Positions 34,591 through 45,767 of a stretch of 64,000 nucleotides of DNA are shown here, piece by piece. Each line of letters opens with the position of its first letter. The stretch's first letter is position 1. This DNA is from Pararge aegeria (lineage: Eukaryota > Arthropoda > Insecta > Lepidoptera > Nymphalidae). The notes under the pieces are model-generated. The model was given only the letters and a program-made list of their open reading frames with translations, was not told where the DNA came from and searched no databases. The translations under genes were made by a program, and so were the position numbers. The stretch spans positions 8,308,001 through 8,372,000 of the forward strand of contig NC_053202.1 of NCBI RefSeq assembly GCF_905163445.1, written 5' to 3'.

Positions 34591-35751
34591 ATCAATCAAT
34601 CAATCATCATCAGCCTATCTCAGTCCACTGCTGGACTAAGGCCTCTTCATTTGCACGCCATCTCGGTCTATTGCTGGTTAACTGCATCCAGTTCTTCCCT
34701 ACTGCCTTTACAATATCATCTCTCCATCGAGCTGGTGGTCGGCCAATGCTTCTGTGTCCAGTACGCGGTTGCCAATCCAGAATCACTCGGCTCCACCGCC
34801 CGTCCTCCCTTCGACATATGTGACCCGCCCAGTTCCATTTCAGGGCCGCTGCTCTTTGAACGATGTCAGTGATTCCAGTTCGGTTTCTGATCTCTACGTT
34901 GGGAATCTTATCTAATAGAGACAAACCTAACATCGCTCTTTCCATTGCCCGCTGAGCCACTTTGAGCCGGTGCACAACCTTCTTTGTAAGGGTCCATGTC
35001 TCTGCTCCATATGTCATAGTGGGTAGGACACACTGGTCGAACACTTTGCGCTTTAAACATAAAGGAATGTCTCGCTTAAGGACGTCTGAGAGTTTCCTAA
35101 AGGCTACCCACCCGAGTTGGATGCGTCGGCTAATCTCTTTTTCCTGTCCCTCCTTGCTTAAGGTTATTGTTTGTCCGAGGTAGACATATTCGGAAACACA
35201 CTTTACCTGGCAGCCGTGGACAGTAATATGGGCAATGTTATCCCGACACATTACTTTAGTTTTGTTGATGTTCATTTTAAGTCCTACGGCTGTGCACACT
35301 GTATGTAGCTCTTCCATCATCGCCTGTAGGTGTTTTAAGCTTTCTGCTGTAAGGACAATGTCATCAGCGAACCTCAGATGAGACAGTATTTTGCCATTGA
35401 CGTTAATGCCTTTCGAAGACCAGTCTAAAAGGCGAAAGATATCTTCCAGCGCTGCAGAGAATAGCTTTGGTGAAATTGTGTCGCCTTGGCGAACCCCCCT
35501 AAGGATCTTTATTTGGTTTGTCAGTTCGTGTAATTTAACCTGTAGTGTAGCACCGCTGTAAATTTCTCTAATTATTTGGACATATCTGTCGTCCACTAAG
35601 CAACGTTGTAAGGCATGAAATATTGCCCAGTGCTCTACGGAATCAAATGCCTTCTCGAAGTCTATAAAAGCGAGGTAGAGAGGACGGTTGTATTCCCCAC
35701 ACTTTTCTATAAGCTGCCGGATCGTAAAGATTTGATCTGTGGTTGAGAAAT
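34591..35751 (-). mobile_element. RTE-type LINE, 5'-truncated, RT and C-terminal region
   Basis: About 377 codons are open on the minus strand from 35745 to 34610. Reverse-transcriptase motifs: FIDFEKAFDSV (motif A, catalytic Asp), GVRQGDTISPKLFSAALEDI, LRFADDIVL (motif C with both Asp), then VYLGQTI and a C-terminal RAMERAMLGLSL, LKWNWAGHICRREDGRW, GRPPARWRDDIVKAVGKNWM. The endonuclease and 5' RT parts are missing. The tail is ATTGATTGATTG. A 10-bp target duplication TAGACTATCA flanks it (34581-34590 and 35752-35761). Not mobile as it stands; it sits in gene A intron 1, same strand as the gene. Confidence 0.9.
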
Positions 35752-35769
35752 TAGACTATCACCGCAAGT

Positions 35770-36424
35770 ATACTACGTAAAAAGTGACACGTTCTCCGCC
35801 TATATATCATCGTGAGCAACGCAGATTACGACTCACTCGCTCATTTTTATCTTTTATTTTTCTTCTTCAAGCTAATTTTATTTGAAATCCCCTAATGTCT
35901 TAAACGTGTGATAAGAGTTTTAACTTCATCAAAATATAAGAATCGGATATCAAATTACTTATGCCCGTTTTTTCTAACGAGGAAAAAGGCAATGCCTAAA
36001 TAAGATATCTAGCAACCGTTCACCAATAGTTATCACCTAAAAGTTGGTGAAACTATTTTTTTCTAGTGACATGGTCTAAATCATTAGGATTTAGTGAAAA
36101 CGGGCATAACACTTAATATTGCTTTCGCATATTGGTTAAGCATAGCCCTACATAGTTACAGACATAATACCTACAAATCGTATGGGGACAAACCTGTGGG
36201 CTCATAACTATCAGCAGCAGTTTTTCTTTTTAAATGTAGAGTCTATAAGACATTCCTTGGCGTCATAAATTCTAAAACAGAACATCTACGCTACAATAAC
36301 AAACTATAAGTCTGTTTTTTTTATATTGCAATATGATTTATATATAATAAATTAATTCACATTTTTGTATTTATTCTATTAAAAAAACACTATGCTGAAG
36401 TTTGCATTGCTTTTTATGTTTTAG

Positions 36425-36425
<1 letters not shown>
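35770..36425. other. Gene A intron 1, no gene seen
   Basis: AT-rich, nothing recognised. Confidence 0.45.

Positions 36426-36485
<60 letters not shown>
36426..36485. repeat. (TG)30 microsatellite
   Basis: 60 bases of uninterrupted TG. Likely length-polymorphic. Confidence 0.95.
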
Positions 36486-36486
<1 letters not shown>

Positions 36487-36599
36487 TCTCAGCTGAAAAT
36501 CAGCGTCATTGTAGCTGATGGTATCATGCATGGCATATGTTGAGATGTACACCCTTTCTGTCTAATATTTATATGTTTGCTCAGCCATAAACCGTAAAT

Positions 36600-37330
36600 A
36601 AATGACCATATTTTCTTTCTAATACTGCTATATGCGTTGGTAGCAGGCCCCAATGCTGTATAAGCTACTGGTAATAAAATCGGTTCGGTTCACAGCCGTG
36701 TAACAGGCGTTTAAACGAAATCGGCAGTAAAGTGCAAATGGTAGATTTTCTTTACATTTTTCCGTACCATTGGGTGTGATCGTATCCGAGCCCACATCTG
36801 TCATAAAACAAAAATGCGTCGTATAGTTTTCGTTTACAACTTGCAAAGCCTGACGATCTGTATAGAAAACCACGCGGTGCAAATATTCGTAAAATTTATA
36901 GCTAGTTTTTACGGTTTCGTACCCAAATGGGATTATGGATTTTATCTAAGCCTCAGCTGTTCAACCGTGCTATGTTCCTCGTTTTGTCAATCAGACTGTC
37001 CATCCAACTGTCCATCCAACTGTCCGTCCGTCTGTCCATCGGTTCATCGCTTGAAAGCTTCACCGGTATCAATTATTAAGGTTACCAGTAAATGTTTTAC
37101 AAAATACGAGAACTGCAGCCTCTATCTATGAAGCGACTACTTTTTAACATTAATATAGTATCAGTTCTAATATCTATCATTACAAGTTTTAAAAACCCCA
37201 GTCATAAAGTCCACATTGCATGACATGGCCGATTTAAATTCATAAATTTCTGGTTTTATTATTTTTAAACTCTTAATAATGGAAATTTTGACATAAACTA
37301 AGTTTTTAAATAAATGATTTTATATAGGTA
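36600..37330. repeat. Unclassified region with TGTCC minisatellite
   Basis: 36990-37042 has repeats of CTGTCCATCCAA and TGTCCGTC. The plus-strand frame over it (Cys/Pro/Ser repeats) is the translation of the repeat, not a gene. I suspect an old transposon but cannot name it. Confidence 0.4.
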
Positions 37331-37334
37331 TTGT

Positions 37335-38470
37335 CCTGCCAACAAATATTTTGCACAAATTTCAGCCGTAACAAAATCAGCGTCATCTCTTAGAATGCCC
37401 TTGAACTACTAAGTTATCCTAGTGCGTCCACTTGGTGCTCTTTTAATGTTTAGCACCAATTCATCGGTACCATCTTGTTTTTTCATTGACCCTTTCCATA
37501 CGAAGTTACATAATAAGTTACTACCATAACAAAACAAAAGTATCTTAACATAACAAAGGGTCGCTATTATACCTTCCTGAGGATGGTTCCTTCCTTTCGT
37601 TTTATTAATTGTATATATTACATTAAAACTTTCTTAAGCCTAACTAAGAAAACTTGTGTGTAGCTTTAGTGCCGTGAGTTAGTTTTGGTTAGAGTACAGA
37701 AAAGTGTTGTTTTAAGACTTTATGAGGCGATTTTTTAAAATTTTCTCTCCGAACCATCTTCGAATATTCTAAAAAAAGAATTAGCGACTTCGATTATAGA
37801 AATCGTTTCAGCTGCTCTCAAGATTTGCGTTTAGCAACACATTTAGCGATTAATTTATGTATTATAGATGTTTAAAAAGTTGATGTCCAAAAGGTCTTAG
37901 TAAATAAAATATCAAAAACTACATGCATTTATGCTCCCTAAATCGCCCGTAAGCGACCTCATTGAATTGTCTTAAATTCCGGTCTCGAAATTGCTCCATC
38001 TTTATCTAAGTCGCAAATTTAAAATAAATTGTCTACTCCACTACTATCAATCTTTCGATGCAAGTCAGTCAAGCCGTTAAAGACATAAATCAAGAACTGA
38101 ATTGGTAAAGGACAGTATTACCTTTCTGTGCTCCAGTGCTATCAGTCAACGCAACGTGGATCAAATTGGCTCGTTAGAACACGGGCGTAATTTAAAGCCA
38201 TTCAAGCATATATAGCCCACGCATTTACGTCTAGCTACGAGGAATATACGTCGAAGCATTGCGTGGGATGTGTGTGAAACCAATCAATATGATTGGTTCG
38301 TTTTAGATGTTCAATTCACAAATAATGCGACCCTATTGGTTACTTGGAAAATAAAGCATTCGTATTGGTTGGATAAGGAAGTGCAAGAATGCACACGTTG
38401 TTGGTTATTAGTAACTTATGTGCTGCGGATTTATTTAAAATTGGTGGACTATGATCAGTGGAGTGCGTAG
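37335..38470. other. Gene A intron 1, no gene seen
   Basis: No coding-like frame. The 66-codon frame at 38270-38470 has no support. Confidence 0.4.
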
Positions 38471-38474
38471 AGGT

Positions 38475-38640
38475 TATGCACAGGATATGCAAATTATATA
38501 AAATGGAGAAAATCTCCAGTACGAGTTACAAAAAACTTAATGGTAGGTTATGTAAGGATAATAAAAAGCCTACCCTTTTTATAACTCGTACTAGGGACTT
38601 GTTACGGTTTATTTCATTGTCATACCCTGTGCATATCTAT
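38475..38640. repeat. Compact foldback repeat
   Basis: ATGCACAGGATATGCA ... CTCCAGTACGAGTTACAAAA and its inverse TTTTTATAACTCGTACTAGG ... ATACCCTGTGCATATC frame a short centre. Same module as 3711-4390. Confidence 0.55.
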
Positions 38641-38804
38641 GCATATCTGGTAAGAGTGTCAACCAAAAACATGGCAAGTGGGCGAGACATAATTTTTGAG
38701 ACTTCTGAATTATATTAAACGGTGAAAGCTAGTGGTTAGTACTTCGGTTTCACTCACCGCAACTTTTAACTTTTAGGCGATTAAATATCATATTTTATAA
38801 CTAG

Positions 38805-38880
38805 CTGTTGCCCGCGACTTCGTCTGCGTTTGATTTTGTATTTTTAAAGCATTCAGTATCGCTAAGCCTTAAACTAGTAT
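38805..38880 (-). mobile_element. Helitron-like family H, 3' end
   Basis: ACTAGCTGTTGCCCGCGACT TCGTCTGCGTTTGATTTTGT is the exact inverse of the family H terminus, then GCATTCAGTATCGCTAAGCC. The remainder is lost. Confidence 0.7.
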
Positions 38881-39149
38881 AGTAGTATTATATATATATA
38901 ACATGTGACTGTCAATTAATTATAGAAAAATAATTTGCAGTAAAATAAAATTGCGACTATAATTAAAAATCTAAACTATACTATCTCTTAAGTTGGAACA
39001 GACTGCTGACGGTGTGCCAATATAATTTAAAATCGGTTAAGTAGTTTAGGAGTCCATCGCGGACAAACATCGTGACAAGAGATTTATATATATTAAGATT
39101 AATTAAATAACATATATTACAATTAGCGATAAAGGAAATGATCATCTCA

Positions 39150-39290
39150 GAGTTCTGGCATCCATCTGGCATCATTCATACTGGCATTTAATCCTGAAAG
39201 TCGATTTACACTTGGCCAGCATGTTCTAAGGCCTTAACCCTTCTCCTTCTGAGAGGAGAAGGCAGACGGCTTGTCGTCAAACCTGTGGTG
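39150..39290 (+). mobile_element. SINE-B 3' part, degraded
   Basis: CAGAGTTCTGGCATCC, TTGGCCAGCATGTTCTAAGG and CCTTAACCCTTCTCCTTCTG fit the SINE-B 3' half at low similarity. Confidence 0.45.
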
Positions 39291-39294
39291 AGAT

Positions 39295-40380
39295 ACGTAG
39301 TCACCCTGCTATTCCTTGTAGTCAACCGATAATATGTTGATAATAATGAAAAAAAATTACGTAAACAATTTAAGTTCGTGTAAATTTAGCAAAATAACAT
39401 TAATAGTCCGTCTATTCAGGATAGGGTTAAATACGATATGAATTCAGTGAATAATGTATCTATATCTCTCTCTATCTAGTATACTTATCGACATATTATG
39501 ATAATGCATTAGGTTCCCCAGGTAGTCCTATATAGGTACGTAGGTACTAAAAGGATTGGTCATAAATTTTACGATACCGTTAAATTTTACTACGCGTAGG
39601 TATTAACATTACGTATACCACAGTACTTTTTAAAATCGAGAAGTCAACGAGATAATAATAATTTTTTTTACACGCACAACGGACGGTTCAGGCCAAACTA
39701 GTACGGAGCCCATGAACAGAAGACAGAAAATACGATTCATTGCATTTAGAACAAATAGGCTGACCAGGTAGATGGCCTTATATATAGATAGATTAGCAAG
39801 AAACAGGTCTTAAAAAGTGCCGAGATGTGCTGCTTTTAAAAAAATCATAATATACAATTTGTCGGATTACAAGGGAATTGATATCCGGCAAATTAAAATC
39901 CAATGACAAGATTCTATGTGTAATAACCTGTTCATTCATGCATTATCTAATATAAACAATGATTGTCGAAAAAATATTCAATAATAATAGACATTTTGAA
40001 TACCAAGGGGCGCCGGATTAGTCGGGCGCCCAATCCACTGTGTTAAAGATGCAGTTCCAACCAACTTATTCCCACTCAACTCGGTGGCATCATTGCTCGT
40101 CAGGGCATAAAACTATTGACCAGTGAAGCCTTATTTTGTTATAATTAATTATATATATAAATTGTATTAAACTAAAGACCGGATGTAACTATCACATCGT
40201 TACAATGTCTAGTTTTTCTGGACTAATTGTTTTCATACCATCGCTTGGCTAGCATGCGATATGTAATTAACTGAATAATTCATTACAGTTTGATATTTAG
40301 ATCAATGTACATCCGGTTGGTTTATTTTTATCATACTGCTAGGTAAATAATGCTAGTTATATTTTTGTTTGAATTAATTA
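39295..40380. other. Gene A intron 1, no gene seen
   Basis: A small GC-rich hairpin (GGGGCGCC ... GGGCGCCC) lies near 40010. Otherwise AT-rich and unrecognised. Confidence 0.4.
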
Positions 40381-40382
40381 TA

Positions 40383-40560
40383 CTAGCTTTCGGCTGGTTG
40401 CCCTTAACTTCGCACGCGTTTATTTTTGGTTTTAAAAATTCCAAAGGAACTATTCTCGAAATGTATGAGTCAGTCGCTAGAATTCAAACTTTGCGTTACG
40501 ATAAATAAGCTGTGATGGCATATGCATTAAAAGCTTGCTTTTCCAATCCCGCAGGTAACT
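40383..40560 (-). mobile_element. Helitron-like 3' end, diverged
   Basis: CTAGCTTTCGGCTGGTTGCCC-TTAACTTCGCACGCGTTTATT is a diverged inverse family H terminus with an insertion after CTAGCT. Confidence 0.4.
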
Positions 40561-40587
40561 TAAGCGAACAGCAGCCAAAAAAAAAAT

Positions 40588-41035
40588 CATAATTCAAAAT
40601 TCATTTATTTCAAGTAAGCCTAGTAGTGGTGATAGCGCATTGGGCAGATGCTCGACTTGCCTTTCGGGGGGCCGAGTTCGAATCCCAGCACCTCTAACTT
40701 TTCCATGTTATGTGCGTTTTAAATAATTAAAATATCACTTGCTTCAACGGTGAAAGAAAACGTCGTGAGGAAACCTGCATGCCTGAGAGTTCTACATTAT
40801 GTTCTCAAAGGTGTGTGGAGTCCACCAATCTGCACTAGGCCAGCGTGGTGGACTGCGGTCTTAAACCCCTTCTCATTGTGGGGGGAGACCCGTGCTCTGT
40901 AGTGGGCCGGAAATGGGATAATGTGATGATGATGAGGCCTGGCTTATAAGCATTTTTGAAACGTCAAGTCAGTCTGTTTTTGGTGACTCTACCACTGGAA
41001 GATTCTACCGAGAAGAGCCGACAAGAAATAAATTT
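40588..41035 (-). mobile_element. LINE-1 3' end interrupted by SINE-B
   Basis: 40588-40623 (AATTCAAAATTCATTTATTT CAAGTAAGCCTAG) continues at 40936 (GGCCTGGCTTATAAGCATTT, TTGAAACGTCAAGTCAGTCT). The repeated AGCCTAG/GGCCTGG at the two joins fits a short target duplication. Confidence 0.75.
40624..40935 (+). mobile_element. SINE-B, full-length
   Basis: Complete order from TAGTGGTGATAGCGCATTGG, CGAGTTCGAATCCCAGCACC, AACGGTGAAAGAAAACGTCG, GGTGTGTGGAGTCCACCAAT to TAGTGGGCCGGAAATGGGAT and a GATGATGATGA tail; used here as the family reference. Inserted into the LINE-1 tail. Confidence 0.85.
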
Positions 41036-41084
41036 TTACGCATATCCTCATTTCAACAATCCATCCATCAATCATTTTCTTCTT

Positions 41085-41235
41085 TCATTATTGTCTGGAG
41101 GAGATCTTTTAAACCGATAAGACCGCCTTTGCGCATTTTTATTTTTCTATTATTTATGTTTTCAATATATATTATCTTTACCCCTTATTGTGTGCAATAA
41201 AAAAATTATCTATCTATCTATCTATCAAATCTTCT
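41085..41235 (+). mobile_element. CR1/Jockey-like LINE 3' tail
   Basis: GATAAGACCGCCTTTGCGCA, a T-rich stretch, TTATTGTGTGCAATAAA and a TATC microsatellite tail. The AAGACCGCCTT box parallels AAGGCGGCCTTATC (inverse layout) at 63310. Confidence 0.5.
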
Positions 41236-41239
41236 TTGG

Positions 41240-42500
41240 TGATTTCGTACTATATTCTACAAAGTATGAGATCAATATAAAGCCCCATAAAGAAAATTCT
41301 TTATTATATAAATATACTTGCTAATTTGTACAGAAAAGTTGGTGTTGAGAAACGGCCAACTTTTTAAGTAAGCTAGGATCAGGGTTCAAGATTTATACAA
41401 ACCTATATTCCTGTAAGTTAGTTTGGAAGAACTGCAATATAATAAACTTGCCACGCTTCGAAGTTCAAATGTTAAGCTTTTAGTAGCCAACAAGCCATCC
41501 TATTTCTTTTACAAGCTCTGGTATCACATTTTTAACGTATTTTATGGGTTTTTCGTGGATATATCTATACATTTATACAATAACTAATATTCGACTTATT
41601 TTGAATATTTGACAATTTGATCAATTTTAGGTTCAGTATTAGGTAAATTTCAATTTCACACAATATGATCTGTACCCCCATTAATCCTAAAACAACACTA
41701 GTAGCTAATGAAATTTGCTATTTTAGTATAATTTTCAGTTTCACAGTAATCTTATGATCTAAGTTTGCGTAATTGTATCTCCAAGAATTCGTATTATTAC
41801 TTTAAAATGGGTTGATATGAAGATTATTTATTGTTAGTGAAAGAAACTAAAACCAACGTAGGTGCCCTAAATTCTCCTTCAAACCTCCAAATTTTAGTTT
41901 CATTCGTTTACTGACTCGAATAAACATTGCTTTCCCAGAGCAAGTATCCTATTTTTAGATGCTGCTGCTTCTGCCACACATATCTCAAATAAACTGTTCC
42001 TACGGGATGCTTTAAAAATAAAAACATACGCAGACGAAGTCACGGGCAACAGATAGTATCTTATATCTAAGAAACATTACTCTAATATCGGACATTTTAA
42101 TAAACCACCGTCTCGCTTTTCTTTATATCTAGATAATATTTGTACAAGCAAAGATACTGGGACACGTTTTTCATTAAACATACATCAAATTGGCATCACG
42201 GATTATAGACACGCTACTTTGATATAATGAATAATGAACTGTAATGTAAAGAACCTCAAATAATGCTCACTTTTTTCTCAACACCCCTCCCCCTCCCTTT
42301 TTGGTCCCCCTTATCCTTTTTCGATTAAACCCTGTAGACTATTCAAGGTAGACAACCTCTCTAGTACGAAACAAATGTGATGAAAAAATGAGAAAACCTT
42401 TATTAAGAATTAGCAATTTCAACATAAAAATGATTTCTGTTAGTACTCACACTAAGCAAGCCTGTATCATGGGTGCCTTTTCAAGTTTACAATTCAATAG
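41240..42500. other. Gene A intron 1, no gene seen
   Basis: Only recognisable piece: a Helitron-like 3' end at 42005-42053 (ACGCAGACGAAGTCACGGGC AACAGATAGT). Confidence 0.4.
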
Positions 42501-42504
42501 TCAA

Positions 42505-43145
42505 ATATTTCTTTATTCAAATAGGCACATAGATGGCATGGATGACTTTTGATACGATGATTATATACAAAATGTGTACATAGCAGTGAGTAGTGATGGC
42601 GATAACTACATTCGTAAAACTTATAACTTATAGACGGCCGAGTGGCGCAGTGGGCAGCGACCCTGCTTTCTGAGTCCAAGGTCGTGGGTTCGATTCCCAC
42701 AACTGGAAATTGTTTGTGTGATGAACATGAATGTTTTTCAGTGTCTGGGTGTTTATCTGTATATTATAAGTATTTATGTGTATTATATTCATAAAAAAAT
42801 ATTCAGCTCAGCTATCTCAGTACCCATAACACAAGTTACGCTTACTTTGGGGCTAGATGGCGATGTGTGTACCTATTGTCGTAGTATATTTATTATTTAT
42901 TTATAACTAAAGCTACGAGGGTTCCAAAGGCGCCCTGGTCTAAGAAGCCCTGAACAAACTTAGCCGGGTGTTCTTTTTCATTGTCATTTGAAAATACTTA
43001 AGAATCAACCTGGTTAGATCAATTGTTCAAACCCAAGCTTTTTTTATCGCTTACGTTATACTTTATACTATAATAGGAGTGTTATAAAAGCTTACGCTCA
43101 ATACAAATTTTGAACTTTTTTAGAGATATCCCCAATATATTGTAA
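42505..43145 (+). mobile_element. LINE-2 3' end interrupted by SINE-A
   Basis: Left piece 42505-42632 (AATATTTCTTTATTCAAATA, GGCGATAACTACATTCGTAA) and right piece from about 42895 (CTAAAGCTACGAGGGTTCCA, AACTTAGCCGGGTG, AAACCCAAGCTTTTTTTATC). TTATAACT occurs at both joins and fits a target duplication. Confidence 0.7.
42633..42903 (+). mobile_element. SINE-A, near-intact
   Basis: GACGGCCGAGTGGCGCAGTG, GTCGTGGGTTCGATTCCCAC, AGTACCCATAACACAAGTTA, CGTAGTATATTTATTATTTA. Inserted in LINE-2; see the flanking pieces. Confidence 0.9.
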
Positions 43146-43224
43146 AATTGTATTCAATTTCCTCTTGAAGAAATTATTATAAGGGTCTTTATTGGTCATT
43201 CATTGGTTGGTTATGGGTCTTACA

Positions 43225-43555
43225 GAAAAATCATATTATAACATTAATTTATATGATTATTTAAACGATAAAAAAGCTTGGGTGTAAATTGGTCTAGCTT
43301 CATAGCTTAATTTAATTTTACTGGAAGATGGTGATAACAAAAAAATAAATTTACCCGGCTAAGTTTGTTGATGGCTCTTCTTAGACCAGGGCGCGTTTGG
43401 AACCCTCGTAGCTTTAGATTTAAGTTGGCGAACGAAGTTATCACCATCCCGTTACAATTATGTAAACAAATATGTATGAACGCTTCATAAGTGCCTGTGA
43501 TAGGCCTACATGAATAAAGAAATTTTAAATTTTGAATTTTAAATTTTGGTCTTTT
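43225..43555 (-). mobile_element. LINE-2 3' end, inverted partner
   Basis: The inverse of the 22912 copy: AACGATAAAAAAGCTTGGGT, TTTACCCGGCTAAGTTTGTT, CGTTTGGAACCCTCGTAGCT, AAGTGCCTGTGATAGGCCTA. It faces the copy at 42505-43145, making an imperfect large inverted repeat. Confidence 0.75.
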
Positions 43556-43671
43556 TGAATAAAGGATATTTGAGTGATGGAGCATGTTTTGCCTAAATAA
43601 TGCCTAGATCTACTTAGATCACCGAGTTACAGTACATATATTCTAATTCTATAATTCCATCAACATCTTCA

Positions 43672-43925
43672 TCAAATAGACCCATTATCGGCCCACTACA
43701 GAGCACGGGTCTCCCCCTACAATGATAAGGGGTTAAGGCCGTAGTCCACCACGCTGGATTTTTGAACTCTCAGGCATGCAGGTTTCCTCACGATGTTTTA
43801 CTGCACCGTTGAAGGAAGTGATAATTTTATTACTTAAAATGCACATAACTTCGTAAAGTTAGAGGTGCGTGCTGCGCCCCGAAAGCGAAGTCGAGCTCCT
43901 ACCAAATACGCTATCACCGCTTTAT
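43672..43925 (-). mobile_element. SINE-B copy
   Basis: Antisense from CCCATTATCGGCCCACTACA to CCTACCAAATACGCTATCAC CGC. A small deletion removes the GCCCAGTGCGGATTGG part. Confidence 0.75.
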
Positions 43926-44417
43926 TAGATAATTTAATGTCATATATATAAAAAAACGTGCCTAACTTTTTCTCAAAAGAAAGTTTTATTAAAAGTCGAG
44001 TTATTTCAGTCGTCTCCTGAAGACGATAAAAGAAAATACTCTAACGGAATTCTCACTGAGGAAAGTCGGAACGGACTTAATTTCGTACCGCACTAATTAC
44101 AAGTTAACACGAAACTAAGACACACTCACACATGCACGAGTACATACAATGCACGCGATTAAGAAATCTATGTAAATGAAAATAGGCTGAATAATATAAT
44201 AGGAAACGGAAATATCAATGTTCGCAACCGAAAACAAGAAATAGGCTTTTCTTATTTCACGAGTTTTTGTTTTCTAATAAACTCTAAACTTGATATCATT
44301 TAACGTGGGTGAAAACAATATTATATTGCGTGACCTTCTCGGCACTTTAAATACAATTTCCTTAAAATTGACTCCTTAAATTAAGGAGTCCATTTTGACC
44401 ACATCAATGAATAGAGT

Positions 44418-44555
44418 CACCATCATCATCATCATATCAACCAAACCATCACTGGCCAACTACAGGGTACGAGTCTCGTCCCACAATGAGAAGGGGATAA
44501 GGCAGAAAGACACCACGCTGACCCAGCGCGGATTGGTGGACAGTTTAGTGGGCCT
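44418..44555 (-). mobile_element. SINE-B 3' part
   Basis: ATCATCATCATCATATCAAC tail, CCCACAATGAGAAGGGGATA and CAGCGCGGATTGGTGGACAG. Breaks off before the body. Confidence 0.65.
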
Positions 44556-44559
44556 TCAA

Positions 44560-45690
44560 AAGGTTGATAATGACAGTTATGATGACAACTTAGTCCAATA
44601 GTCCTTACCGTTAGTCATTGCCAGTTATCTGATAGGAATAGGAACTTCTTCGAAAGGATCCCGAATGATATCATTCGGATGCTTGAATGATTACCTTACC
44701 ATTTCTAACAGAGATTTGATGGTTATTCTAACAATAAAAACAATCCACAATAGATTTGAATAAACACGCCAAAAATAAAACAAATAGCTGCCTCGAAGTG
44801 TGAAGAAGACATGTTGTGCCGATCCAGCATAACGCGGGATAAAGGAACGAAAAAGTGAGTCCTTTTGCACCAGTTCTGATGACATGTGATGATTTATGGG
44901 AGTTTACTGCTTGCGCTATGCATCACAAAACAATCGCATAGTGCATAGCCATGCATGGTTCTAATCATTACCTCTGAGTTAGCAATTACGATTTAAACCA
45001 CTACACCTTTTACTTTTAATTTATCGCGATCTTATTTATAAGTTATTACATGCTCCGTTATCTTGTTCATCTTCACGCTTTTCAATTAGAAAAGTTAAAA
45101 CGTCTACCGATCATTTTTCAGGCATGATATTTCTGTCACATCAGTGAATTTAAGTTATATTCAGAAAATCTAGTAATTAACTTAGGAATTAACGTGTCGA
45201 CCTCAAATTTATCTGTTTTCTGAATCTTTTTCTGGGCTTTTAAGTTATATGCATTAAAATGAAAATGAGGTTTTTCAAACTATTATGTGAATAGCACGTT
45301 GGAATGACGAAGTTGATGCGATGACAATAACAGACCTGCCAAGAGCGAATCAGAAACAGAAGATATAAAATAGCGCTAGAAACCTACTTAAGGAGTCATC
45401 TAAAGGTTTGAATAATTCAAAATTTTTGATAATTTCAAAGTAAAGTAAATAAGAATTCTTTTTTCAAAAACGGCACTACAGCATTCTTATAATCATTGTG
45501 TAAAATTGACAGTCTTGTAAAATATTGGTGTCACCTTTTGTAATGTCAAATGTAAAGTGCTAAGAAAATATTTAAAATTGGGATACTGTCTTAAAAGTTG
45601 ACAACTATAATGCAAGGATTTCACAGTTTTTTTCCTTTCCCATTGACCAATTTTAGTTATCGTTTACAATTTTTTTGTCCCGTCAAATAT
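44560..45690. other. Gene A intron 1, no gene seen
   Basis: AT-rich, no frame or repeat that I can support. Confidence 0.45.
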
Positions 45691-45767
45691 AGATGGTCAT
45701 TTATTGTAACAACAAATCATTTTGTTTGCTTTTAGTAAGTATCTTTGACATATTAGTAGGTACAAAC

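Noticed and set aside
36814..37131. Cys/Pro/Ser repeat protein on the plus strand
   Set aside because: The repeats are the translation of a TGTCC/ATCCAAC minisatellite. No start context, signal peptide or family match.
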